A stretch of DNA of 64,000 nucleotides. Origin: Flavicella marina. Lineage in GTDB: Bacteria; Bacteroidota; Bacteroidia; Flavobacteriales; Flavobacteriaceae. The translations under genes were made by a program, and so were the position numbers. The notes beneath the pieces were generated by a model, which was not told where the DNA came from, did not search any database, and saw only the letters and a program-made list of their open reading frames with translations. Position 1 is the first letter of the stretch, and each line of letters begins with the position of its first letter. Shown here one piece after another: positions 47,369-55,699 of this stretch. The DNA lies in the NCBI RefSeq assembly GCF_009193215.1, contig NZ_VYVA01000001.1, positions 372,001-436,000 on the forward strand. Reading direction: 5' to 3'.

Positions 47369-48529
47369 ATGAGTGATAATCACGTTCAAATATTTGACAC
47401 AACTCTTAGAGATGGTGAGCAAGTACCTGGTTGTAAACTAAATACTTCACAAAAATTAGTAATTGCAGAACAATTAGATTTATTAGGCGTTGATATTATC
47501 GAAGCTGGTTTTCCTGTTTCTAGTCCTGGTGATTTTAAATCAGTAGAAGAAATTTCGAAAATTGTTAAAAACGCAACTGTATGTGGTTTAACACGAGCAC
47601 ATGAAAACGATATTAAAGTTGCTGCAGAGGCTTTAAAATTAGCTAAAAGACCTAGAATTCACACAGGTATTGGTACTTCTGAATCTCATATCAAATTCAA
47701 ATTCAACACAACTCCAGAAAAAATTATTGAAAGAGCTCAAGCAGCTGTTAAATATGCGAAAGGATTTGTAGAGGATATTGAGTTTTACGCTGAGGATGCA
47801 GGTAGAACAGACAATGAATATTTAGCAAGAGTTTGTGAAGCAGTCATCAAATCTGGTGCTACGGTTTTAAACATTCCTGATACTACTGGATACTGTTTGC
47901 CTGAAGAGTATGGTGCAAAAATCAAATACCTTAAAGAAAATGTAAAAGGTATTGAAAATGTTATTTTATCATGCCACTGTCATAATGATTTAGGTTTGGC
48001 AACTGCGAATTCTATCGCTGGTATCGTAAATGGTGCTCGTCAAATAGAATGTACAATTAACGGTATTGGTGAAAGAGCTGGTAACACTGCTTTAGAAGAA
48101 GTTGTGATGATTATGAAACAGCACCCATATTTAAATTTAGACACGAATATCAATACTCAAATGCTTTTCGGAATTAGTCAACTAGTTCAAGAAAGCATGG
48201 GAATGGTTGTTCAACCAAACAAAGCTGTTGTTGGTGACAATGCATTTGCTCATAGTTCAGGAATTCACCAAGATGGTGTAATTAAGAACAGAGAAACTTA
48301 TGAAATAATGGACCCAGCTGATGTTGGAGTTACAGAATCTTCAATAGTTTTAACAGCAAGAAGTGGTAGAGCTGCATTGGCATATCGTTTGAAAAATAAC
48401 GGTTATGAATTGACAAAACTTCAATTAGACGAAACATACCCTGAGTTCTTGAAATTCGCTGATACTAAAAAAGAAATCAACGACGAAGATTTGCATATCT
48501 TGATGGATAGATGCAACATCAAAGCATAA
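47369..48529 (+). CDS. leuA: 2-isopropylmalate synthase, short form without regulatory domain
   Basis: A 386-residue enzyme. HMGL-like TIM barrel starting [15 protein letters not shown], catalytic and metal residues in [14 protein letters not shown] (about 200-213), and [14 protein letters not shown] at about 230. It ends in the communication region ([12 protein letters not shown]) and lacks the C-terminal LeuA dimer domain, which senses leucine in enzymes of about 500 residues. Homocitrate synthase and citramalate synthase are related, but the sequence looks most like LeuA. No leuB/C/D is in the window. Confidence 0.88.
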   Translation: MSDNHVQIFDTTLRDGEQVPGCKLNTSQKLVIAEQLDLLGVDIIEAGFPVSSPGDFKSVEEISKIVKNATVCGLTRAHENDIKVAAEALKLAKRPRIHTGIGTSESHIKFKFNTTPEKIIERAQAAVKYAKGFVEDIEFYAEDAGRTDNEYLARVCEAVIKSGATVLNIPDTTGYCLPEEYGAKIKYLKENVKGIENVILSCHCHNDLGLATANSIAGIVNGARQIECTINGIGERAGNTALEEVVMIMKQHPYLNLDTNINTQMLFGISQLVQESMGMVVQPNKAVVGDNAFAHSSGIHQDGVIKNRETYEIMDPADVGVTESSIVLTARSGRAALAYRLKNNGYELTKLQLDETYPEFLKFADTKKEINDEDLHILMDRCNIKA

Positions 48530-48545
48530 GATTCTAACATAGTAT

Positions 48546-48579
48546 AAAAAAGCCTCACGAATTTGTGAGGCTTTTTTTT
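48546..48579 (+). terminator. Terminator of leuA
   Basis: AAAAAAGCCTCAC and GTGAGGCT with a T run, 17 bp after the stop. The following 206 bp up to cysE contains no gene or clear promoter. Confidence 0.85.
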
Positions 48580-48785
48580 ATTTGTAAGGAGACCTATTTG
48601 AAAACGACTTGAATCTTAACATTTACTTTAGTAATTTTGAACTTTATTGAAACAACAGCATGTTAGCAACTCAAACATATCAAATCACATCTTTTACAAC
48701 ACAATATTCTTTGTGCGATTGTCGTTGCTGTTTCTAAAAATACCTTACTTTTAATCTTTTATTTCAACACTCAATCATTGTAATC

Positions 48786-49583
48786 ATGACAAAAGATCTG
48801 ATTATTAAAAATATTGATTCTTTAAAGAATCACACTGCCATCAATTACGGTATCAAAACCAAAACAGAATCTTTTACAGAAAAACTGTTTTACACACTTT
48901 TTGATACAAATGCCGATTTGCACAAAAGCATTGACGAATTGGAAATTTTATTCAAAGAAATTTCTGTAATCGCATGCAAAAAACCAGAAGGTCTGTGCGA
49001 TTCTATCTGGGAGAAATTTGTAGCTTCATTACCCGAGGTTTTAAAGAAATTAAACCAAGATGCAAACTTTATCTTAGATAACGACCCAGCATCAAATGAC
49101 TTACAAGAAGTTTATTTGGCATACCCAGGGTTTTATGCTATCGCTATCTATCGATTGAGTCATGAATTGTACCTATTAGACATGCCATTGTTTTCTAGAT
49201 TGATGAGCGAATATGCGCATAGAATTACAGGGACAGACATACATGCTGGAGCAGGGATTGAATCACCATTTTTTATCGACCATGCTACCGGAATTGTGAT
49301 TGGAGAAACGACACACATCCAAAAAAACGTGAAAATATACCAAGGTGTAACACTTGGCGCATTGAGTGTTAGCAAGGATATGAAAAATGACAAACGACAC
49401 CCTACAGTCGAAGAAAATGTTTGCATTTATGCCAATGCCACAATTTTAGGAGGAGAAACAATCATAGGAAAAAACAGTATTGTCGGAGGTAATTCGTGGG
49501 TAACTCGCTCTACTCCTGAAAACTCTATCGTATTAAACACAACTACGACTGAAGTAAAAATTAAAGAAAAAGAAGACAGATAA
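48786..49583 (+). CDS. cysE: Serine O-acetyltransferase
   Basis: A 265-residue protein. A helical N-terminal part, then a left-handed beta-helix of hexapeptide repeats from about 150 (GAGIESPFFIDHATGIVIGE, then IYQGVTLGAL, in part) with the active-site His in FIDHATG. It makes O-acetylserine from serine and acetyl-CoA, feeding cysteine synthase directly downstream (17 bp). It resembles the EpsC/SAT form of Bacteroidota. Confidence 0.93.
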   Translation: MTKDLIIKNIDSLKNHTAINYGIKTKTESFTEKLFYTLFDTNADLHKSIDELEILFKEISVIACKKPEGLCDSIWEKFVASLPEVLKKLNQDANFILDNDPASNDLQEVYLAYPGFYAIAIYRLSHELYLLDMPLFSRLMSEYAHRITGTDIHAGAGIESPFFIDHATGIVIGETTHIQKNVKIYQGVTLGALSVSKDMKNDKRHPTVEENVCIYANATILGGETIIGKNSIVGGNSWVTRSTPENSIVLNTTTTEVKIKEKEDR

Positions 49584-49600
49584 TATTTGAAAATAAATTT

Positions 49601-50488
49601 ATGAATCCTAAAAATTTAGTCGACTTAATTGGAAATACTCCCTTGGTGATTAGCCAAAAACTAGTTAAAAACAAAAACGTACAATTACTTTTAAAGCTAG
49701 AAGGAAACAACCCTGGAGGAAGCGTAAAAGACAGAGCTGCATACAATATGATAGCCTCTGCATTAGAGCGTGGAGACATCAAAAAAGGCGATAAATTGAT
49801 TGAAGCAACCAGTGGAAATACAGGTATTGCTTTGGCAATGATTGCTCAAATATTAGATATTGAAATTGAATTGGTATTACCAGAAAATTCTACCAAAGAA
49901 AGAACTCAAACGATGAGAGCATATGGAGCAAAAGTAATTCTTACTCCTGCTTCTGAGGGGATCATTGGTTCTAGGGATTATGCAGATAAAAAAGTAGCTG
50001 AAGGCGGCTATGTAATGTTAAACCAATTTGCCAACCACGACAATTGGAAAGCACATTACAAGACAACAGGCCCAGAAATATGGAGAGACACAAAAGGTGG
50101 TATTACGCATTTTGTTTCAGCCATGGGAACTACAGGAACGATTATGGGTACCTCAACTTTTTTGAAAGAACAAAACAGTTCGATTCAAATCATCGGTGCA
50201 CACCCAAGTGATGGATCTAAAATTCCAGGAATTAGAAAATGGCCAAAAGAATATTTACCAAAAATATTTGATGCTAGTAAAGTTGATCGCGTTATAGAGG
50301 TTAGTGAGACCGAGGCAAGAGAAATGACCAAACGTCTGGCAAAAGAAGAAGGTGTTTTTGCTGGTATGAGTAGTGGTGGATCTGTTGCAACTGCAGTTAA
50401 AATTGCAAACGAACTAGAATCTGGAGTTGTAGTAGCAATTATTTGCGATAGAGGAGATCGATATTTATCTTCTGATTTATTTGATTAA
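49601..50488 (+). CDS. cysM: Cysteine synthase (O-acetylserine sulfhydrylase B type)
   Basis: A 295-residue PLP enzyme: LIGNTPLV at 9-16, K43 in NPGGSVKDRA binding PLP, TSGNTGIALA at about 68, and a phosphate loop MGTTGTIMG at about 178. The EWKAHYKTTGPEIW-type segment and GGSVATAVKIA are like CysM. It makes cysteine from O-acetylserine and sulfide. It pairs with cysE; its stop abuts that of the convergent pentapeptide gene (0 bp gap). Confidence 0.92.
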   Translation: MNPKNLVDLIGNTPLVISQKLVKNKNVQLLLKLEGNNPGGSVKDRAAYNMIASALERGDIKKGDKLIEATSGNTGIALAMIAQILDIEIELVLPENSTKERTQTMRAYGAKVILTPASEGIIGSRDYADKKVAEGGYVMLNQFANHDNWKAHYKTTGPEIWRDTKGGITHFVSAMGTTGTIMGTSTFLKEQNSSIQIIGAHPSDGSKIPGIRKWPKEYLPKIFDASKVDRVIEVSETEAREMTKRLAKEEGVFAGMSSGGSVATAVKIANELESGVVVAIICDRGDRYLSSDLFD

Positions 50489-51055
50489 CTAACTTACAAT
50501 CACATCAAACTCAGTTAACAAACCTAAAGCTCCTTCTTTTGAGAAGTGAGCTTTTTTTATTTTGTTTAGCGTCGGATCTAAAGAATAATTGTAAGATGAA
50601 TACATATCAGACCCTTCTAAATTGGTGGTTTTAAAAACAGCTTTCAACAAATTACAATTATCAAAAACCGATTTAGAAATATTTGCCTCCGTAAAATCTA
50701 CTTCTTGTAGGTCACAATTTTGAAACTGAGTTCCTGAAATATCCAGCTTAAAAAAAACAGCAAAAGACAATTGGCATTTTTTGAAAGACAAATTTAATAA
50801 AAACGGATTGGATTTTTCAAAATTCACTCCCATAAGCTTACAGCCTTCAAAAACGACATCTTTAAATGCAGTATTCAACACCTGAACATTGCTCAGATTA
50901 CAATTGATAAATTGACACTCTATAAATTCGTTATTAGAGATATTAGTCTTTGAAAAATCACAATTTTTAAAAACACACAAGTCATATTCCCCTTTCGGAA
51001 AATGAATTGATGTAAAATCTATATTTTCAAATACTTTTTCAACTTCTACCACCAT
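50489..51055 (-). CDS. Pentapeptide-repeat protein
   Basis: A 188-residue protein made of A(D/N)LXX-like five-residue repeats (for example FKNCDFSKTNISNNEFIECQ, in part) folding as a right-handed quadrilateral helix. It ends with the tail YSLDPTLNKIKKAHF that flavobacterial and Qnr-like members share. Qnr proteins shield gyrase, but most homologues have no known role. It is 9 bp downstream of the DinB-like gene, in the same direction. Confidence 0.9.
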   Translation of the reverse strand: MVVEVEKVFENIDFTSIHFPKGEYDLCVFKNCDFSKTNISNNEFIECQFINCNLSNVQVLNTAFKDVVFEGCKLMGVNFEKSNPFLLNLSFKKCQLSFAVFFKLDISGTQFQNCDLQEVDFTEANISKSVFDNCNLLKAVFKTTNLEGSDMYSSYNYSLDPTLNKIKKAHFSKEGALGLLTEFDVIVS

Positions 51056-51064
51056 AATTAGACT

Positions 51065-51598
51065 TTAATATTTCAAACGCAATGCTTGTTTCACATGTGC
51101 CAAATGATGGTTTGAATGCCATGCATAGGTACCTACAACTTCTTCTAGTTTGAATTTTTGTCCGTGTTCGGGGTGTATATATTCTTTCTTTAAATCCTCT
51201 TCACTTAGGTTTCTCATTACCGCAGTCAATTTCGCATGCAAACCTTTTAGCAACAGTAAAACAGCTGACAAGTCTTCCTCTAAAGAATCCGGAAGCTCGG
51301 CAAATCGATCTTCAAAATAAGGTCGTATGGTTGGTGAATCTTCAGTTAGTGCCAACTTAAAACGAATCAAACTATTCATATGACTATCTGCACAATGATG
51401 CACCACTTGTTTGATCGTCCATCCTTCCGGCCTGTATTTATAATTCAGTTCAGTAGCGTTCAAATCAGAGACTATATCCTCTAACCTTTTGGGAAAACTT
51501 TCAACATCTTCAATCCAATTTTCAATATCTGTTGATGTAATTGTATCCGGAGCTTCAAATTCTCCTATTGGAAATTTTAGTTTATATATAGAATCCAT
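51065..51598 (-). CDS. DinB/YfiT-type metal-dependent protein
   Basis: A 177-residue four-helix DinB-fold protein. PEGWTIKQVVHHCADSHMNS and AWHSNHHLAHVKQAL supply the His triad for a metal. The YfiT/BstA branch is a bacillithiol S-transferase in Firmicutes; in Bacteroidota, homologues are common and the thiol is not settled. The family is clear, the substrate is inferred. It lies upstream of the pentapeptide gene in one unit. Confidence 0.85.
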   Translation of the reverse strand: MDSIYKLKFPIGEFEAPDTITSTDIENWIEDVESFPKRLEDIVSDLNATELNYKYRPEGWTIKQVVHHCADSHMNSLIRFKLALTEDSPTIRPYFEDRFAELPDSLEEDLSAVLLLLKGLHAKLTAVMRNLSEEDLKKEYIHPEHGQKFKLEEVVGTYAWHSNHHLAHVKQALRLKY

Positions 51599-51676
51599 AT
51601 TATTTTTTATTTAATCGTGAAGAATGTATTTCTAAAATCTTATTCCCAAATATACGAAACCACAATTCTTGGCATA

Positions 51677-51704
51677 TAAAAAGCCGCATGAAGTTCATGC
51701 GGCT
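51677..51704 (-). terminator. Terminator of trxB
   Basis: AGCCGCATG (51682-51690) and CATGCGGCT (51696-51704) with TTTTTA on the minus strand, 22 bp after the trxB stop. Confidence 0.8.
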
Positions 51705-51725
51705 CTTATTAAATTCTAGTAAATC

Positions 51726-52673
51726 TTATTCTAAAGACCCTAAATATCTTTCAGCATCTAAAGCTGCCATACATCCAGTACCAGCAGCAGTAACTGCTTG
51801 TCGGTATTCTTTATCTTGCACATCACCAGCTGCAAAAACTCCTGGTAAATTTGTTTTTGTAGATTTTCCTTTGGTAATCAAATATCCAGCATCATCCATC
51901 TCCAATACTCCTTTAAAAATATCTGTATTAGGCGTATGACCGATCGCTATAAAAACTCCTGTTACCGGAATCTCTTGCTTCTCGTTTGTTTGATTGTTAA
52001 CCGCTCTTACTCCTTCAACAACAGTATCTCCTAAAACCTCATCAATTTCTGTATTGTACAATACCTCAATATTCTCAGTTTTTTCTACTCTATGTTGCAT
52101 AGCTTTCGACGCTCTCATGAAATCTTTACGAACCAACATGGTAACTTTGCTACAAATATTTGCTAAATATGTTGCTTCTTCAGCCGCAGTATCTCCAGCT
52201 CCAACAACAACTACATCTTGCCCTTTGTAAAAGAAACCATCACAAGTAGCACAAGCCGAAACACCGCCACCTTTCAATTTTTCTTCACTCTCTAAACCTA
52301 AATATCTAGCTGTAGCACCTGTTGAAATAATTACAGTTTCTGCTTCAATCAATGTAGTTCCATCAATTGTTATTTTATGAATACCTCCTTCTTCTTTGGC
52401 AAAATTAACTTCTGTAGCTAAACCAAATCGAACTTCTGTACCAAAACGTTCAGCCTGATTTTTTAAATCTTCCATCATTGCTGTTCCATCAGTACCATTT
52501 GGATACCCAGGAAAGTTATCAACCTCAGTTGTTGTTGTTAATTGTCCACCCATTTGCATACCCGTATACATAACTGGCTTTAAATCAGCTCTTGCTGCAT
52601 ATATAGCTGCAGTATAACCTGCAGGCCCTGAACCTATGATCAAACATTTGATTCTTTCAATTGTTTCTGACAT
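51726..52673 (-). CDS. trxB: Thioredoxin-disulfide reductase
   Basis: The start is set at the ATG at 52673 (315 residues, MSETIERIKCLIIGSGPAG); the frame extends to 52700 without family match. FAD loop at 13-20, redox pair C141-A-T-C144, NADPH loop VVVGAGDTAAEEA at about 155, and C-terminal GVFAAGDVQD. It reduces thioredoxin with NADPH. A -7 match TATTTTTG (52705-52698) lies before it, and a 7-3-7 palindrome (52746-52762) about 45 bp further. Confidence 0.95.
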   Translation of the reverse strand: MSETIERIKCLIIGSGPAGYTAAIYAARADLKPVMYTGMQMGGQLTTTTEVDNFPGYPNGTDGTAMMEDLKNQAERFGTEVRFGLATEVNFAKEEGGIHKITIDGTTLIEAETVIISTGATARYLGLESEEKLKGGGVSACATCDGFFYKGQDVVVVGAGDTAAEEATYLANICSKVTMLVRKDFMRASKAMQHRVEKTENIEVLYNTEIDEVLGDTVVEGVRAVNNQTNEKQEIPVTGVFIAIGHTPNTDIFKGVLEMDDAGYLITKGKSTKTNLPGVFAAGDVQDKEYRQAVTAAGTGCMAALDAERYLGSLE

Positions 52674-52745
52674 AATATTGTATTTAAATTTGTGAAACAA
52701 AAATAAGATTTTTAGTGAGCTGAAATTGTTATTGTTTATAATTAT

Positions 52746-52762
52746 TTATAATTCAATTATAA
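52746..52762. promoter_or_regulatory. AT-rich dyad TTATAAT-TCA-ATTATAA upstream of trxB
   Basis: A perfect 7-bp inverted repeat with a 3-base centre, between the trxB promoter region and the tRNA-Pro promoter. It may be an operator, but AT-rich DNA produces such dyads readily. Confidence 0.25.
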
Positions 52763-52832
52763 GGAAAAACAATCTCCATTTTGTAAGGCAACCAGACTGA
52801 AAATTATTCTAAAATATTTTTTGATTTTTAAT

Positions 52833-52862
52833 TGCTCAAATAGTTGTTTTGAGTATATTTGC
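52833..52862 (+). promoter_or_regulatory. Consensus promoter of tRNA-Pro(TGG)
   Basis: TTG (52833-52835), 19 bases, then TATATTTG (52855-52862) match both promoter elements exactly. The tRNA starts 35 bp further on. Confidence 0.75.
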
Positions 52863-52897
52863 AACTCGAAATCGGGCACTGATTTCAGAAACACCTT

Positions 52898-52972
52898 CGG
52901 GGTGTAGCGTAGCCCGGTCATCGCGCCTCGTTTGGGACGAGGAGGTCGCAGGTTCGAATCCTGCCACCCCGA
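52898..52972 (+). tRNA. tRNA-Pro (anticodon TGG)
   Basis: A 75-nt cloverleaf: acceptor CGGGGTG with CACCCCG, anticodon stem CCTCG/CGAGG with loop TTTGGGA (anticodon TGG), T arm GCAGG-TTCGAAT-CCTGC. CCA is not encoded. Confidence 0.95.
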
Positions 52973-52973
52973 C

Positions 52974-53003
52974 AAAAAGCCTTGCTATCGCAAGGCTTTT
53001 TTT
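52974..53003 (+). terminator. Terminator of tRNA-Pro(TGG)
   Basis: AAAGCCTTGC-TATC-GCAAGGCTTT followed by T, directly after the tRNA. Confidence 0.9.
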
Positions 53004-53124
53004 ATGATGTATTTTGCTTTGTGTTATACTTTTTAACAATGGAATTCTTTGAATCTATCTCTTAACTATTTAACAAAAATCATTTGGTAAAACCAATTGT
53101 CATTTTTATTATTGTTATATTATT

Positions 53125-53199
53125 CGGGATGTAGCTTAGTCCGGTTAAAGTGCTGGTCTGGGGGACCAGAGATCGGAGGTTCGAATCCTCTCATCCCGA
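53125..53199 (+). tRNA. tRNA-Pro (anticodon GGG)
   Basis: A 75-nt cloverleaf: acceptor CGGGATG with CATCCCG, anticodon stem CTGGT/ACCAG with loop CTGGGGG (anticodon GGG), T arm GGAGG-TTCGAAT-CCTCT. It follows the other tRNA-Pro after a terminator; no clear promoter was seen in the 120-bp gap. Confidence 0.94.
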
Positions 53200-53333
53200 C
53201 ATTTCATTTTTTAATACCTAAAAACAAGGAGTTAATTCGGGTTAAATTATTGACACAAAAAGGTAATCTAAGACAATTACCTGACCTTTTACGCGAGTAA
53301 TTTTACCAATTATAAACAACTAAACTTTTATAA

Positions 53334-55634
53334 ATGATTAAAATGAAATCAAACTATTTTTATTTTTTATTTATGCTTTTCGCATCTTTAAAAATACATT
53401 CTCAAAATCAACCTCTCACAGCCAAGGAAGGTGAAACATGGGAAATCAAATGGAATCGCTCTGATGATTTTAATGGTACTTCAGTAAACAGAAGTATCTG
53501 GAACCCAAATGTTGCTAATGTAGGAGTATGGTCTTGGGACAATGACAATGTAAGTGTTTCGAACGGAACAGCAAAAATCACAGTAACACAAGAAAACCAT
53601 ACAAGAACCTTCTGGGATGGTTGCAATCAAAAACAAGTGTCTAACTTTCCGCTTTATTACAAATCTGGCATATTAAAGACATATGCAACAGGAAACTACG
53701 GGTATTACGAAGCTAAAATAAAAGGAGCCTCCTTATTTCCAGGTGTATGTCCTGCCTTTTGGCTTTATAGTTCTATAGATAGAAGTCTAAACAATCCTGG
53801 TGATGTACAATATAGCGAAATTGACATTGTCGAAATGCAACAAGGCGACACCAACCATGGTTTTGGTAACGACCCTAAAGGAATGGAACATAATCTTCAT
53901 ACCATAGTGGTTGAACCAAACGGAACTGCAAAATGGCATAGACCTAAAGCATACCCAGAGGAAAACCTTAACTTATACGAAGCTCCTTTCGATCCAAGAG
54001 ATGATTTCCATATCTATGGTTGTGAAGTAAATAAAGATGAGATTATTTGGTATGTAGATGGCATTGAAGTAGGAAGAAAACAAAATTTATACTGGCATAG
54101 GCCGATGAATGTAACTTTCTCAATGGGATTGAGAAGACATTTTACCGAATTCAAATGCAATCAATTTTACCCTAATGCGGCTAATACAACTCAAGATGGA
54201 TTTCCAACAACCATGGAAATCGATTATGTAAGAGTCTGGGAAAAAAAAAACGATAGTCCGAATGAAACAGTAACATTTAGCAATGTTGGTTTTGAATCTG
54301 GAAGCTTAGAACCCTGGGAAAACATTGGGCAAACAGCAACTATTGTATCAAACAATGTACATAGTGGAAATCGTGCTGTTTTTATAAATGGTAATTCTTC
54401 TATTCAACAAATAGTTACTGTGAAGCCAAATACTACGTACACGTATTCTTGTTTTGCGAAAGTACAATCACAAGGTCAGAACATTTTTTTAGGTGTTGCG
54501 GATTATGGTAGTACCCCAGTAAGCACATCATTTACAACTACAAATTACACTAAAAAAAGTGTTACATTCACTACTGGAGCCAACAACACAAGTGCCAAAT
54601 TATGGTTTTGGAATGGAGATGCAGACCACAAAGCGTATGGAGATGATTTTGAATTGATTGAAACCAATGCATCTCCCGTAGCTGTATCTGGAATGTCACT
54701 TCCAATAAATTCTACAACTTTAAACAAAGGGGAAAACTTACAGGTAACAACCAACATATTGCCTCAAAATGCCACAAACAAAACGGTAACATGGGCATCT
54801 AACAATAACGCAATTGCTACCGTAAATCAACAAGGAGTTATCACGGCTGTAGCAAAAGGAACTACAACCATTTCTGCTACCACTGTAGATGGTGGTTTTT
54901 CAGACACCATACAAGTTTCTGTAAACGAGAACACTTCTAACAATGATGGAGCCCCAATCGATAGTATTATATGGATAAAAGCTAACAATGGTAAATTTGT
55001 AACTGTCAACACAGGCTCTAGCAATACATTGCAAGCAACTTCAAACAGCGCAGCAAGCAAGGAACAATTTCGCGTCGTGGATGGTGGCGATGGATACATC
55101 ACCTTATTAAGTTTAGCAAACAGCAAATATTTGACGGCCGCTAACACAACTCAATCAGACTTGAGAGCTGGAGCTAAAGGAATCTTTAATAGACAACAAT
55201 TCACTTGGATCGATACTGGCAACTCAAAAATGGTATTGCAAGCCAAAATAAACGATCTTTTCGTTTCTGTAAACTCCAATACCCCAAACACACTTCAAGC
55301 CAACCAACAGAATCAAAACACGGCAACTGTTTTCACATGGGGTATTGCAGGATCTAATTTAAAAACATTGTCAAGCTCTTCAGAAAATCCAGAGGAAACA
55401 AATTTGGTTTCGGTTTATCCAAACCCTGCAAAGGATTTTGTAAAGGTTTCATTGGGAGAATCAGCGACAAAAAATGTTTCGGTCTCTCTTGTAGATCAAA
55501 ATGGTAAAACGGTTTTAACAAAAACATTTACCGACAATGACTTTGAAATAAGCACACAAAACCTGCATGGAATATTTATCTTACATATAAAATCAAATGA
55601 AGTAAACCATGTTCAAAAAATAATTATCGAATAA
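53334..55634 (+). CDS. Multidomain GH16 glycosidase secreted by the type IX system
   Basis: A 766-residue protein. Signal peptide (cut near KIHSQ), GH16 domain at about 28-305 with catalytic motif EIDIVE (E162, D164, E167), and a jelly-roll CBM-like domain at about 317-445 (VGFESGSLEPWENIG, GDDFELIE). Then a bacterial Ig-like Big_2 domain at about 450-535, a fascin-like beta-trefoil at about 545-680, and a T9SS type-A sorting domain at the end (VYPNPAKDFVKV, HVQKIIIE). T9SS releases or anchors it at the surface. The GH16 part resembles porphyranase/agarase-type enzymes; the exact substrate is not decided. Confidence 0.9.
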   Translation: MIKMKSNYFYFLFMLFASLKIHSQNQPLTAKEGETWEIKWNRSDDFNGTSVNRSIWNPNVANVGVWSWDNDNVSVSNGTAKITVTQENHTRTFWDGCNQKQVSNFPLYYKSGILKTYATGNYGYYEAKIKGASLFPGVCPAFWLYSSIDRSLNNPGDVQYSEIDIVEMQQGDTNHGFGNDPKGMEHNLHTIVVEPNGTAKWHRPKAYPEENLNLYEAPFDPRDDFHIYGCEVNKDEIIWYVDGIEVGRKQNLYWHRPMNVTFSMGLRRHFTEFKCNQFYPNAANTTQDGFPTTMEIDYVRVWEKKNDSPNETVTFSNVGFESGSLEPWENIGQTATIVSNNVHSGNRAVFINGNSSIQQIVTVKPNTTYTYSCFAKVQSQGQNIFLGVADYGSTPVSTSFTTTNYTKKSVTFTTGANNTSAKLWFWNGDADHKAYGDDFELIETNASPVAVSGMSLPINSTTLNKGENLQVTTNILPQNATNKTVTWASNNNAIATVNQQGVITAVAKGTTTISATTVDGGFSDTIQVSVNENTSNNDGAPIDSIIWIKANNGKFVTVNTGSSNTLQATSNSAASKEQFRVVDGGDGYITLLSLANSKYLTAANTTQSDLRAGAKGIFNRQQFTWIDTGNSKMVLQAKINDLFVSVNSNTPNTLQANQQNQNTATVFTWGIAGSNLKTLSSSSENPEETNLVSVYPNPAKDFVKVSLGESATKNVSVSLVDQNGKTVLTKTFTDNDFEISTQNLHGIFILHIKSNEVNHVQKIIIE

Positions 55635-55639
55635 TCTTT

Positions 55640-55676
55640 AAAAAAAGGCAATAGAATTTCTTCTATTGCCTTTTTT
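55640..55676. terminator. Bidirectional terminator between convergent glycosidase genes
   Basis: GGCAATAGAA-TTTC-TTCTATTGCC flanked by A and T runs on both sides, 6 bp after the GH16 stop and 24 bp after the stop of the convergent gene. Confidence 0.85.
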
Positions 55677-55699
55677 AATTTCTATAATTCTTTAGAAAA

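Noticed and set aside
50489-51055. Pentapeptide protein as a quinolone-resistance Qnr gene
   Set aside because: The repeat fold is shared, but the gyrase-binding loops of Qnr cannot be recognised and most such proteins have other or unknown roles.
52757-53039. Minus-strand frames over tRNA-Pro(TGG)
   Set aside because: They are antisense to the tRNA and its terminator; such frames arise often over tRNA genes.
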